Assembly: GCF_019039255.1 (NCBI RefSeq)
Contig: NZ_CP077062.1
Location: 1,364,001-1,428,000, forward strand
Reading direction: 5' to 3'
Origin: Nocardioides panacis
GTDB lineage: Bacteria; Actinomycetota; Actinomycetes; Propionibacteriales; Nocardioidaceae
Length of the DNA stretch: 64,000 nucleotides
Below, one piece after another: positions 1-8,200 of this stretch. Positions within the stretch are counted from its first letter, which is position 1. Each line of letters begins with the position of its first letter. Under the pieces are notes generated by a model. The model was not told where the DNA came from and made no database searches. It worked only from the letters and a program-made list of their open reading frames with translations. Both the position numbers and the translations under genes were made by a program.

Positions 1-777
1 GTGGCGATCTCCCAGTCCGGCCGCTCCCCGGACGTGGTCGCGGTCGTCGAGGAGGCGCGGGCGGCGGGCCGGCCGACGCTGGCCGTCACCAACGACCCCG
101 GCTCACCGCTGGCCCGGGCCGCCGAGCAGGTCCTCGACCTCGACGCCGGGCCCGAGCGCTCGGTGGCGGCCACCAAGACCTACACCGCCTCGCTGCTCGC
201 GGTCGCGCTGCTCTCGGTGGCGCTGGAGGAGGGCGGCCCCTCCGGGCGACGGGCCCGCGACCTCGACCGGGTGCCCGACGCGCTGCGGGCGGCGGTCGCC
301 GGCAGCACCGGGCTGGAGGAGGCCGCCGCCCTGCTGGTCGGGCACGACCGCGGGGTCTGCGTCGGGCGCGGGCTGCACCTGTCCACCGCGCACGAGACCG
401 CCCTGAAGCTGACCGAGCTGACCGGCAGCCTGGTCGCGCCGTACTCCCCGGCGGACCTGATGCACGGCCCCGTGGGCGCGGTCGGCCCCGGTGTGCCGAC
501 CGTGCTGGTCGCCCCGCCCGAGCAGGCGACCGCCTCGGTGCTGGAGATCGTCCCCGACCTGCTCCGCCGGGGGGCGCCGGTGGTGCTGGTGGGCGCCGAC
601 GAGGTGCCGGCCGGGTGCCTGCCCGTCGGGCTGCCGCCGGAGGCCGCGCTGCCCGGCTGGCTGACGCCGCTCACCGCGGTGGTCCCGGGCCAGCTGCTGG
701 CCCGCCGGGTGGCCGAGCTGCGCGGCGTCGACGTGGACCGGCCGGGCGACCTGTCCAAGGTGACGCTCACCCGGTGA
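1..777 (+). CDS. SIS-domain sugar-phosphate isomerase/deaminase-like protein (5' partial)
   Basis: The frame is already open at the window edge, so the true start lies upstream; the GTG at base 1 is an internal codon or chance start. The 258 visible residues form the rear part of a double-SIS protein of the GlmS/AgaS type. A serine-rich phosphosugar loop (AISQSGRSPDVV) opens the fragment and a second SIS lobe follows, with the HETALKLTEL helix near residues 130-140 and the DLMHGPVGAV motif near 153-162, both typical of GlmS-like isomerase domains. No glutaminase domain is visible, but it would lie outside the window. By family it probably acts on an amino-sugar phosphate such as glucosamine 6-phosphate in the cytoplasm. 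The exact substrate is unknown. coaE follows on the same strand after 23 bases. Confidence 0.8.
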   Translation: MAISQSGRSPDVVAVVEEARAAGRPTLAVTNDPGSPLARAAEQVLDLDAGPERSVAATKTYTASLLAVALLSVALEEGGPSGRRARDLDRVPDALRAAVAGSTGLEEAAALLVGHDRGVCVGRGLHLSTAHETALKLTELTGSLVAPYSPADLMHGPVGAVGPGVPTVLVAPPEQATASVLEIVPDLLRRGAPVVLVGADEVPAGCLPVGLPPEAALPGWLTPLTAVVPGQLLARRVAELRGVDVDRPGDLSKVTLTR

Positions 778-800
778 GCGGCGGCTGGGATACTCACCGG

Positions 801-1403
801 ATGCGCGTGGGACTGACCGGCGGAGTCGCCTCGGGGAAGAGCACCGTGGCCGCGATCCTGGCCGGGCTGGGGGCGGTGGTCGTCGACGCCGACCTGCTGG
901 CCCGCGAGGTGGTCGAGCCCGGTACGCCGGGACTGGCCGCCGTCGTGGAGGCCTTCGGGCCCGGGGTGCTCGCCGACGACGGCTCGCTGGACCGGCCCGC
1001 GCTCGGTGCCGTGGTGTTCGCCGACCCGGACGCCCGCCGGCGCCTGGAGGCGATCCTGCACCCGCTGATCCGGGCCCGCGGCGCCGAGCTGGAGGCGGCC
1101 GCGCCGGCGGGCACGGTGGTCGTGCACGACATCCCGCTGCTGGCCGAGACGGGCCAGGCCGAGCGGTTCGAGGCGGTGCTCGTGGTCGACGTACCGGTGG
1201 AGACGCAGGTGCAGAGGATGGTCGCCGACCGGGGGATGAGCCGGGCGGACGCGCTCGCCCGGGTCGCGGCGCAGGCCACCCGCGAGGAGCGGCTGGCGGT
1301 GGCGACGCACGTCGTGGAGAACACCGGGACGCGCGAAGACCTCCGTGAGCGGGTCACGGAGGTCTTCGACTCGCTGGTCTCGACGGGTCCGACCGGGCGC
1401 TGA
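801..1403 (+). CDS. coaE: Dephospho-CoA kinase
   Basis: This 200-residue protein catalyses the last step of coenzyme A synthesis, ATP-dependent 3'-phosphorylation of dephospho-CoA. The P-loop GGVASGKST sits at residues 7-15, followed by the DADLLAREVVEPG segment that binds substrate in the family and the DIPLLAE motif near residue 112. The length matches stand-alone CoaE. I start at ATG 801, since the P-loop needs only about six residues before it; a longer reading from 615 would only duplicate sequence inside the SIS gene. A GATACT hexamer at 789-794 lies 7 nt before the ATG, so the message may be leaderless. The group 2 sigma factor downstream converges on it. Confidence 0.95.
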   Translation: MRVGLTGGVASGKSTVAAILAGLGAVVVDADLLAREVVEPGTPGLAAVVEAFGPGVLADDGSLDRPALGAVVFADPDARRRLEAILHPLIRARGAELEAAAPAGTVVVHDIPLLAETGQAERFEAVLVVDVPVETQVQRMVADRGMSRADALARVAAQATREERLAVATHVVENTGTREDLRERVTEVFDSLVSTGPTGR

Positions 1404-1476
1404 ACGGGCCTGCCTGCGACGGCCGACCTCCCCAGCTCCGACGGACGAACCCGTCGAGCGGTCAGGGGCGCCGCCC

Positions 1477-2427
1477 TCAGGCGGCCAGGTCGGGGTCGGC
1501 CAGCGTGCGCAGCTTCTGCAGCGCCTCCCGCTCGAGCTGGCGCACCCGCTCGGCGGAGATGCCGTGCTTGGCGCCGATGTCGGCGAGCTTGTGCTGACGC
1601 CCGTCGACCAGGCCGTAGCGCGACCGGATGATGTCGGCCGCCCGGTCGTCGAGGAGCTCGACCAGGTGCCCGAGGCGGTCCCGCGACTCGACGTCCAGGA
1701 ACGTGCTGTCCGGGCCCGGCGCGGTCTCCTGGGCGATCAGGTCGCCCAGCGAGGTGTCGCCGTCCTCGTCCACCGGGGTGTCCAGGCTGACGTGCTCGCG
1801 GCCCCACGACATCAGGTCCAGGACCCGGTCGATGGCCATGTCCAGCTCGAGGGCGATCTCCTCAGGCTCGGGGTCACGGCCGAGCTGCCGCTCCAGGGTG
1901 CGGCGCGCGGCGCCGACCTGGTTGAGCTCCTCGACGACGTGCACGGGCAGCCGGACGACCCGGGCCTGCTGCGCGATCCCGCGGGTGATCGCCTGGCGCA
2001 CCCACCAGGTGGCGTAGGTGGAGAACTTGTAGCCCTTGGCGTAGTCGAACTTCTCGACCGCGCGGATCAGGCCGGTGTTGCCCTCCTGGACCAGGTCCAG
2101 CATCGGCATCTGGGAACGGCCGTACTTGCGGGCGATGGAGACCACCAGCCGGAGGTTCGCCTCGATGAACCGCTGGATGGCGCGCTGGCCCTCCTCGGCC
2201 AGCCAGACGAGCTCGTCCTCGGTCGCGTACTTCGGGGCCCCGCCCTTCTTGCGGCCGACGCGGCCCTCGGCGAGGAGGTGCTCGGCCAGGAGCCCCGCCT
2301 CGATGGTCTTGCTGAGCTCGACCTCGGTGATGGCGTCGAGCAGGGGAGTGCGTGCGATCTCGTCGAGGTACATGCCGACGCTGTCGCGTCCCTCGATCTC
2401 ACGCGAAGCGGTGCGAGTCGTTGCCAC
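1477..2427 (-). CDS. sigB: RNA polymerase sigma factor, group 2 (SigB/HrdD-like)
   Basis: A 316-residue sigma-70 protein without the long N-terminal tail of a principal factor. Region 1.2 is visible at about residues 15-45 (DSVGMYLDEIARTPLL), region 2 includes the core-binding and -10-melting stretch (RLVVSIARKYG, then [18 protein letters not shown]), and region 4.2 ends the protein with the helix-turn-helix SAERVRQLEREALQKLR. It is close enough to the principal factor at 21824 to recognise similar promoters, and group 2 factors of actinobacteria usually act in stress or stationary phase. The GTG start at 2427 has an AAGGGA about 11 nt upstream. The SigR/SigH-type promoter directly upstream fits known control of Streptomyces hrdD and mycobacterial sigB by thiol-stress sigma factors. 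The symbol is by analogy. Confidence 0.88.
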   Translation of the reverse strand: MATTRTASREIEGRDSVGMYLDEIARTPLLDAITEVELSKTIEAGLLAEHLLAEGRVGRKKGGAPKYATEDELVWLAEEGQRAIQRFIEANLRLVVSIARKYGRSQMPMLDLVQEGNTGLIRAVEKFDYAKGYKFSTYATWWVRQAITRGIAQQARVVRLPVHVVEELNQVGAARRTLERQLGRDPEPEEIALELDMAIDRVLDLMSWGREHVSLDTPVDEDGDTSLGDLIAQETAPGPDSTFLDVESRDRLGHLVELLDDRAADIIRSRYGLVDGRQHKLADIGAKHGISAERVRQLEREALQKLRTLADPDLAA

Positions 2428-2492
2428 GGTGCGTGCCGTCCCTTCCTATGGGGCCAAAGACATACCCAACGGAGTGCCCTTGTATTCACCAC

Positions 2493-2519
2493 AACGACGA
2501 ACGCGTGTTCGAGATTCCC
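2493..2519 (-). promoter_or_regulatory. SigR/SigH-type ECF promoter for the group 2 sigma gene
   Basis: On the minus strand GGGAAT (2519-2514) is followed after exactly 18 bases by GTT (2495-2493). This is the published SigR/SigH consensus (GGGAAY, N18, GTT). It would start transcription about 60 bases upstream of the GTG at 2427. Only this one stretch fits in the 169-bp gap. The regulator itself is not in the window. Confidence 0.6.
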
Positions 2520-2595
2520 GAGTTCTGCGAACGTTCACTCGTGCGGATCGCTACATCCGGTACGACGTACGAGGGCCGGAGGAAGTTGCCGGTCA

Positions 2596-2622
2596 GCCTG
2601 AGAACTCAGCCAGTTCTCAGGC
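2596..2622 (-). terminator. Hairpin at the 3' end of oligopeptidase B
   Basis: A perfect 11-bp inverted repeat (2596-2606 with 2612-2622, loop of 5) overlaps the stop codon of the oligopeptidase gene at 2617-2619. It has no T tract, as is usual in very GC-rich actinobacteria. It would separate the oligopeptidase message from the sigma gene transcribed in the same direction. Confidence 0.55.
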
Positions 2623-4761
2623 TGTGGACGCCCGGTCGAGCCGGTCGAGCACCCACGCGAGCGTGAACGCGCGGTCCCGCCAGGCGTTGTGCCGGCCGCT
2701 GACGCCGCCGTGCCCGGCCGACATCTTGGTCTTCAGCAGCACGTCGTCGGTGCCGCCGGAGGCCGCGCTCACGGTCTCCCGCAGCCGGGCGACCCACTTG
2801 GCGGGCTCGACGTAGAGCACCCGGGTGTCGTTGATGGACGTCTCGGCCAGGATCGCCGGGTAGCGCTGGTCGGTGACGTTCTCGTAGGGGGAGTAGGCCT
2901 TCATGTAGGCGTAGACCTCGGGGTCCTCGATCGGGTTGCCCCATTCCTCCCACTCCACGGCGGTCAGCGGCAGCGACGCGTCCAGGATCGAGGTGAGCGG
3001 GTCGACGAACGGGACCTCGGCCACCACCGCGGTGAACGCGTCCGGGTCGGTGTTGGCGACCGCCCCCATCAGCAGGCCGCCGGCGCTGCCGCCCTCGGCC
3101 ACCAGCCGGTCCGCCGACGTCCAGCCGGTCGCGACCAGGTGCCGCGCGCAGGCCACGAAGTCGGTGAACGTGTTCGTCTTGTGCAGCAGCTTGCCGTCGT
3201 CGTACCACTGGCGGCCCATCTCGCCGCCGCCGCGCACGTGCGCGATCGCGAAGCCGACGCCCCGGTCGAGCATCGAGAGCCGGGCGATCGAGAACCACGG
3301 GTCGATGGAGGCCTCGTAGGAGCCGTAGCCGTAGATCACCATCGGCTGCGAGCCGTCCCGCGGCGCGTCCGCCGGTACGACGATCGAGATCGGCACCTGC
3401 GTCCCGTCGGGAGCCGTCGCCCACTCACGGGCCTGCACGTAGCGGCTCGGGTCGAAGTCGCCGAGGACCGGTGTGCGCTTGAGCAGCGTGAGCTCGCGCT
3501 TGCCGAGGTCGAAGTCGTAGACCGACGGCGGCTCGGTCATCGTGGTGTAGCCGAGCCGGACGGTGGGCTGCTCGAACTCGGGGTTCCCGCTCGCGCCGAC
3601 GGTGTGCACCGGCTCGTCGAACCCGACCAGGAAGTCCTCGCCCAGGCCGTGGGGCGCGGTGTCGTCGAGCAGCACCAGCCGCAGCTGGGTCAGCCCCTCG
3701 CCGCGCTGGCTGAGCACCAGGTGGGTCGCGAACGCGTCGACGTCCTCGAGCCGGACCTCGGGGTCGTAGGGCAGCAGCGGCTCCCACTGCTCGTGCGAGG
3801 TCGCGTCGACCGGCGCCTGCGCGAGCGTGTAGTTCTCGGCGCCGTCGTTGTGCAGGACCAGCAGGCAGTCCTCCCCCTTGAGGACGGCGTGCTCCAGGGA
3901 GTACTCCACGCCCTGGCGGCGCGGGGCGACGACGCGGAACTCCCCGGTAGGGTCGTCGGCGTCGAGGACAGCCCACTCGGCCGTCGTCTTGGAGTGCGAG
4001 GCGATGAACAGGAACCGGTCGCTGCGGGTCCGGCCCACGCCGATGCCGAAGCGCTCGTCGGTCTCGTGGCGGACCACGACGTCGTCGGCGACCGGCGTGC
4101 CGAGCACGTGGCGCCACACCTTGTCGGGCCGCCAGGCCTCGTCGACCGTGGAGTAGAAGAGCGTCGTGCCGCGGCGGTCCCAGGTGGCGCCGCCCAGCGT
4201 GCCGGGCACCTCGTCGGGCAGCAGCTCGCCGGTGCGGAGGTCCTTGACCTGCAGCAGGAAGCGCTCGTCGCCGACGGTGTCGGTGCTGTAGGCCAGCAGG
4301 TTCCCGTCCGGGCTGACCGACAGGCCGCCGAGCGAGAAGAAGTCGTGCCCCTCGGCCAGGGCGTCCGCGTCGACGAGCACCTGCTCGCCGGGGATCTCCA
4401 CGTCGGCCGAGAGCGTCGGCGGGGTCCAGTCGTCGGGCCCGCTCACCGGGCAGCGGCAGCTCGCGCCGTACTGCTTGTCCTCGTGCGAGCGGCCGTAGTA
4501 CCACCACGAGCCCATCCGGTAGGGCACCGACAGGTCGGTCTCCTGGGTGCGCGAGCGGATCTCGGAGAAGATCGCCTCCCGCAGCCCGGCGAGGTGCGCC
4601 GTGCGCTGCTCGGTCCACGCGTTCTCGGCCTCGAGGTGGGCGACCACCTCGGGCGACTCCTTCTCGCGCAGCCACTCGTAGTCGTCGACGAAGGTGTCGC
4701 CGTGGTGGGTGCGCTCGGTGGGGACGCGTCGTGCGGTCGGGGGAGCCAGCTCGTCAGACAT
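2617..4761 (-). CDS. ptrB: Oligopeptidase B (S9A prolyl oligopeptidase family)
   Basis: A 714-residue cytoplasmic serine peptidase that cleaves short peptides after basic residues. The N-terminal half forms the beta-propeller gate and starts with the family hallmark DDYEWLRE near residues 26-33. The C-terminal alpha/beta-hydrolase carries the full triad: Ser559 in GGSAGG, Asp645 in NDTRV and His684 in AGHGG. The ARVRGGGEMG-type oxyanion region (HVRGGGEMGR) precedes the nucleophile. Length and motifs match protease II; ordinary prolyl oligopeptidase is less likely because the sequence HVRGGGEMG and the short N-terminus are PtrB-like. It lies 54 bases downstream of dinB on the same strand, so the two may be cotranscribed. 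No signal peptide is visible. Confidence 0.92.
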   Translation of the reverse strand: MSDELAPPTARRVPTERTHHGDTFVDDYEWLREKESPEVVAHLEAENAWTEQRTAHLAGLREAIFSEIRSRTQETDLSVPYRMGSWWYYGRSHEDKQYGASCRCPVSGPDDWTPPTLSADVEIPGEQVLVDADALAEGHDFFSLGGLSVSPDGNLLAYSTDTVGDERFLLQVKDLRTGELLPDEVPGTLGGATWDRRGTTLFYSTVDEAWRPDKVWRHVLGTPVADDVVVRHETDERFGIGVGRTRSDRFLFIASHSKTTAEWAVLDADDPTGEFRVVAPRRQGVEYSLEHAVLKGEDCLLVLHNDGAENYTLAQAPVDATSHEQWEPLLPYDPEVRLEDVDAFATHLVLSQRGEGLTQLRLVLLDDTAPHGLGEDFLVGFDEPVHTVGASGNPEFEQPTVRLGYTTMTEPPSVYDFDLGKRELTLLKRTPVLGDFDPSRYVQAREWATAPDGTQVPISIVVPADAPRDGSQPMVIYGYGSYEASIDPWFSIARLSMLDRGVGFAIAHVRGGGEMGRQWYDDGKLLHKTNTFTDFVACARHLVATGWTSADRLVAEGGSAGGLLMGAVANTDPDAFTAVVAEVPFVDPLTSILDASLPLTAVEWEEWGNPIEDPEVYAYMKAYSPYENVTDQRYPAILAETSINDTRVLYVEPAKWVARLRETVSAASGGTDDVLLKTKMSAGHGGVSGRHNAWRDRAFTLAWVLDRLDRASTA

Positions 4762-4815
4762 GTCAGGGAGCCTATTCCGCCAGTCGTGGGGGCCACCGCC
4801 CGGACCGGAGGTGGG

Positions 4816-6174
4816 TCACCCCTCGGGGTCGTCCTCGGGGTCGTCGAAGCGGTCCCCGGCCGCCGGCGCGAGCGCGGGGTCGTCCATCCGGAACGTGCGC
4901 ACCGGCCCTGGGCCGGTCCCGGCGGTCTCGAAGCGCACCGTCACCCGGCCGACGCCCGAGCCCCAGACCCAGCCGGCGCCGTGCTCGGCGTGCACCACGT
5001 CCATCCCGGGCGCCCAGGGCCGCGAGCGGGTCACCGCCGCGAGCGCGTCGGCGGGCAGCGGCTCCAGGGTGCTCCCCGCCCCGGCCTGCTCGGTGTCCTC
5101 GTAGTCGGCGAACAGGTCCTCCTGGATCCAGTCCGCCAGGCCGGAGACGCCCACGCCCAGCAGCCGGACGCCGCCGGAGGTGTCCACCTCGCCGAGCAGG
5201 CTCCGGGCCAGCCGGGCGACCACCCGGGTGTCGTCGGTCGGGGCCGGCAGCGTCGAGGAGCGCGTGTGGGTCGTGAAGTCGTGCAGCCGGATCTTCACGG
5301 TCACCGTCCGGCCGGAGAGCCGGGCCTTGCGCAGCCGCTCCGCGACCTGGGTGGCCTGCCGCTCCACGAGCCCCTCCAGCAGCCGCCTGTCCACCAGGTC
5401 GGTGTCGTAGGTCCCCTCGACGCTCACCGACTTGGTCTCGCGTTCGGCCACCACCGGCCGGTCGTCGTCGGCCCGGGCCATCCGGTACAGCGACGTGCCG
5501 TGCGCCTGCCCCACGACCCGGACCAGCTCGTCGGCGGGGACGTCCTCCAGGTCCTGCACCGTGTGCACGCCGGCCCGGCGCAGCCGCTCGGCGGTGGCCG
5601 GCCCGACGCCCGGGATCACCCCGACGCTCATCGGGCGCAGCAGGTCCCGCTCGGTCCCGGGAGGGACGACGACCAGGCCGTCCGGCTTGTCGAGGTCGCT
5701 GGCGATCTTCGCGACCAGCTTGGACGTCGCGACGCCGACCGACCCGCACAGCCCGCCGGTCACCTCGGCGACGTCGGCCTTCAGCCGCTCGGCCACCGCG
5801 GTCACGCCCGCCACGGACAGGTCGTCCAGGCCGGCCGCGGCGAGGTCCACGAACGCCTCGTCGAGGGACAGCGGCTCGACCAGCGGGGAGAGCCCGCGGA
5901 GCAGCTCCATCACCCGCCGGCTGGTCTGGCGGTAGGCGTCGAAGCGCCCCGTCAGGTACGCCGCGTGGGGGCACCGGGCCCGGGCCTCGCGGGTCGACAT
6001 CGCCGAGCGGACCCCGAAGACCCGCGCCTCGTAGGACGCGGTGGCGACCACGCCGCGGCCCCCGACCCCGCCGACGACGACGGGCTTGCCGCGCAGCGAC
6101 GGCTTGTCGCGCTGCTCCACGGCGGCGAAGAACGCGTCCAGGTCGACGTGGAGGATCGTCGGGTCGGAGCGCAC
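4816..6174 (-). CDS. dinB: DNA polymerase IV (Y-family translesion polymerase)
   Basis: This 452-residue protein is an error-prone Y-family polymerase. HVDLDAFFAAVEQ at residues 9-21 supplies the first catalytic aspartate and steric region, and SLDEAFVD near residue 100 supplies the Asp-Glu pair. A helix-hairpin-helix (GVGPATAERLRRAGV) and the little-finger domain follow. A C-terminal extension of about 90 residues after the little finger has no beta-clamp motif I could recognise. The frame is open to 6489, but homology begins at the GTG at 6174, and a CATCAT hexamer 7 nt upstream supports a leaderless start there. A different-frame ATG at 6182 is a shadow. No LexA/SOS box was seen upstream, so DNA damage control is not evident. 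Confidence 0.93.
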   Translation of the reverse strand: MRSDPTILHVDLDAFFAAVEQRDKPSLRGKPVVVGGVGGRGVVATASYEARVFGVRSAMSTREARARCPHAAYLTGRFDAYRQTSRRVMELLRGLSPLVEPLSLDEAFVDLAAAGLDDLSVAGVTAVAERLKADVAEVTGGLCGSVGVATSKLVAKIASDLDKPDGLVVVPPGTERDLLRPMSVGVIPGVGPATAERLRRAGVHTVQDLEDVPADELVRVVGQAHGTSLYRMARADDDRPVVAERETKSVSVEGTYDTDLVDRRLLEGLVERQATQVAERLRKARLSGRTVTVKIRLHDFTTHTRSSTLPAPTDDTRVVARLARSLLGEVDTSGGVRLLGVGVSGLADWIQEDLFADYEDTEQAGAGSTLEPLPADALAAVTRSRPWAPGMDVVHAEHGAGWVWGSGVGRVTVRFETAGTGPGPVRTFRMDDPALAPAAGDRFDDPEDDPEG

Positions 6175-6180
6175 GTGCCC

Positions 6181-6186
6181 ATGATG
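6181..6186 (-). promoter_or_regulatory. Candidate -10 hexamer of dinB (leaderless)
   Basis: CATCAT on the minus strand ends 7 nt before the GTG start at 6174. The spacing predicts a transcript starting at or within a base of the start codon. No convincing -35 was found. Confidence 0.35.
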
Positions 6187-6298
6187 CCCGGCGCGTCCCC
6201 GGGGCCGGATACCGTCCACCGCTCCGGGCGGCGGGTGGTCGTGCACAGCCCCCGAACCGGCCCTGCCGGTGGACCGCTCCTGCGAGCAGGGTCGGGCC

Positions 6299-7288
6299 AT
6301 GACAGAGATCCAGCCCGGGCCGGCCGCGGTGCACGCCTCCGGTCCCACCGACCTCCTCGCGCTCGTCCCGGGGTTCCTCGGCTTCCACCCCTCCGACTCC
6401 GTCGTGCTGCTCACCCTCGGGGACGCGCCGACGCCCTTCCACGCCCGCGTCGACCTGCCCGACGGCCGGGTCGCGCTCGAGGAGCTCACCGACTACCTCG
6501 CGCGGGTCGCCGAGCGGCACGGCGCCCGCACCCTGGCCGTCCTCGTCTACACCGACGACGCCGGGCTGGCCGAGGACGTCGTGGAGGACCTCGCGGGCCG
6601 GCTGGGGCGGCGCGGCGGCGACGTGCTGTGCGCGGTCCGCGCCGACGGCGGGCGCTGGTGGGCCCTGGGCCCGGCCGGCGGGGGACCGGGCACGCCCTAC
6701 GACCTGGCGCTGCACCCGCTCACCGTGCAGGCCGTGGTGGACGGGACCGTCGTGCTGGGCAGCCGCCGTGAGCTGGTCGACAGCCTGCGCGCCGACCCGG
6801 CCGGCACCGCGGAGGTGCAGTCCCGGGTGGTGGCCGCGGCCGGGCGACTGGCGTCGGCGACCCGGGCGCAGCTGGTCGTCGAGGGCCGCTGGGTCGGGCG
6901 CCGGGTCCGGCGCGCGCTGTGCGACGGGCTCCGGCTCGACGCCGACGACGTGGCCCGGCTGCTGCTCCTGCTGGGCACCTCCACCGAGCTGCGCGACGTC
7001 GCCTGGGCCGAGATGACCCACGCCAACGCGCGGGACCACGTGGACCTGTGGCGGGACGTCGTACGACGGGCGCCGGTGAGGCTGCGCGCGGACCCGGCCG
7101 CGCTGCTCGGCTTCGCGGCCTGGCTCTCCGGCCACGGTGCGCTCGCCTGGTGCGCGGTCGAGCTGGCCCAGGAGTCGGACCCGGACCACGGCCTGGCCGC
7201 GCTGCTCACCTCGGCCCTGTCCGCCGCGGTGCCGCCGACCGCCTGGGAGCCGTTCGGACGGGACGGGCTCTCGCTGTTCCGGCCCTGA
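6299..7288 (+). CDS. DUF4192 family protein
   Basis: A 329-residue protein of the actinobacterial DUF4192 family, whose function is unknown. The family's opening signature LLALVPGFLGFHPSDSVVLLTL lies at about residues 18-40, and the remainder is alpha/beta with alternating Ala/Leu-rich helices. No catalytic motif, signal peptide or membrane segment is visible, so it is probably cytoplasmic. I choose ATG 6299 because the family consensus begins shortly after it; an in-frame ATG at 6269 would add ten residues of no family likeness. It is divergent from dinB with about 124 bases between them. In other actinobacteria DUF4192 genes also sit near sigma factor and DNA repair genes, but no role follows from this. 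Confidence 0.85.
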   Translation: MTEIQPGPAAVHASGPTDLLALVPGFLGFHPSDSVVLLTLGDAPTPFHARVDLPDGRVALEELTDYLARVAERHGARTLAVLVYTDDAGLAEDVVEDLAGRLGRRGGDVLCAVRADGGRWWALGPAGGGPGTPYDLALHPLTVQAVVDGTVVLGSRRELVDSLRADPAGTAEVQSRVVAAAGRLASATRAQLVVEGRWVGRRVRRALCDGLRLDADDVARLLLLLGTSTELRDVAWAEMTHANARDHVDLWRDVVRRAPVRLRADPAALLGFAAWLSGHGALAWCAVELAQESDPDHGLAALLTSALSAAVPPTAWEPFGRDGLSLFRP

Positions 7289-7452
7289 CCCCTTCGGGAG
7301 ATGTCCGATCATGTCGGCTAGGTGGGCTGATGACACCCCATCGCGCCCTTTCGGATGGTGTGGATGACCTATAGCGGGTAACCGGAAGGACCGTCAGAAT
7401 CAGTCTGGACCGTCGGTGGGGACCGGGACGGTCCGGACGCCCTGCGGGGCGT

Positions 7453-7484
7453 GGGGACCTGGGGACATGGGGACATGGGGACAT
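7453..7484 (+). repeat. Four 8-bp tandem repeats (GGGGACAT type) over a start region
   Basis: GGGGACCT is followed by three exact GGGGACAT units, ending inside the first candidate ATG (7483) of the response regulator. Each exact unit holds an ATG, and because 8 is not a multiple of 3 the ATGs at 7467, 7475 and 7483 lie in three different frames; only the last is in frame with the gene. Confidence 0.85.
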
Positions 7485-8199
7485 GGGGTGCGTCGTGACG
7501 CAAGTGGCTGAGGTGCGAGAACCGTCCGACGCGTCGAGGGTGCGCGTCCAGCGGGTGCTGATAGCAGACGACCAGCGGACGTTCGCGGACCTCCTGGAGC
7601 ACGCGCTTTCGTCCCAGGAGCGCCTGGAGTGCGCCGGGGTGGTCGGCTCCACGGCGGCCGCGGTGGCGTTCGTGGCGTCCGACGAGCCCGACCTGGTGAT
7701 CATGGACGTCCACTTCGCCGGGGAGACCCGCGACGGGATCGACGCGACCGCGCAGATCAAACGGCTGCGACCGGCCACCGACGTGGTGCTGCTGACCGGC
7801 CACGCGGACCGCACCGTGCTGCGCCGGGCCGCGGAGGCGGGGGCCTGCGCGGTGATGCCCAAGGACGGCTCGCTGCCGGACCTGCTCGGCGCCCTCCTCG
7901 GCGTCCGGGACGGCGGCCTCGTGGTGCACCCCCGGCTGCTGCAGTCCCTGATGCGCGAGCCGTCCGAGGTGCCCCGGCAGCGGCCGCGGCTCAGCGGTCG
8001 CGAGGTCGAGGTGCTCTCGATGCTGGCGATCGGCCTGGACGTGCGGTCGATCTCCGAGCACCTCGGCATCTCGCTGAACACCTGCCGCGGCTACGTCAAG
8101 GGCCTGCTGAGCAAGCTGCAGGCGCACTCCCAGCTCGAGGCGGTCGTGATAGCCCGGCGCGACGGCCTGCTCGACGCGGAACCGACCTGGCAGAGCTGA
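7483..8199 (+). CDS. LuxR/NarL-type response regulator
   Basis: A two-domain response regulator of up to 238 residues. The receiver domain (about 23-140) has the acidic pair ADDQ, the phospho-acceptor aspartate in VIMDVHF near residue 75, the LLTGHAD switch and the PKDGS lysine. The C-terminal LuxR-type helix-turn-helix (about 170-225) reads LSGREVEVLSMLAIGLD and continues to a recognition helix. The start is unsure: ATG 7483 lies in an 8-bp repeat, and GTG 7495 is an alternative four codons later. A histidine kinase starts one base after its stop, so the pair are surely cotranscribed partners. The signal and target genes are unknown. Confidence 0.92.
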   Translation: MGCVVTQVAEVREPSDASRVRVQRVLIADDQRTFADLLEHALSSQERLECAGVVGSTAAAVAFVASDEPDLVIMDVHFAGETRDGIDATAQIKRLRPATDVVLLTGHADRTVLRRAAEAGACAVMPKDGSLPDLLGALLGVRDGGLVVHPRLLQSLMREPSEVPRQRPRLSGREVEVLSMLAIGLDVRSISEHLGISLNTCRGYVKGLLSKLQAHSQLEAVVIARRDGLLDAEPTWQS

Positions 8200-8200
8200 C

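Noticed and set aside
6175-6489. Longer dinB start at 6489 (557 aa)
   Set aside because: The extra residues have no family likeness and would overlap the divergent DUF4192 gene; homology begins at GTG 6174.
2689-6771. A 1360-residue plus-strand frame opposite oligopeptidase B and dinB
   Set aside because: Low-complexity shadow; both minus-strand genes have complete catalytic motifs.
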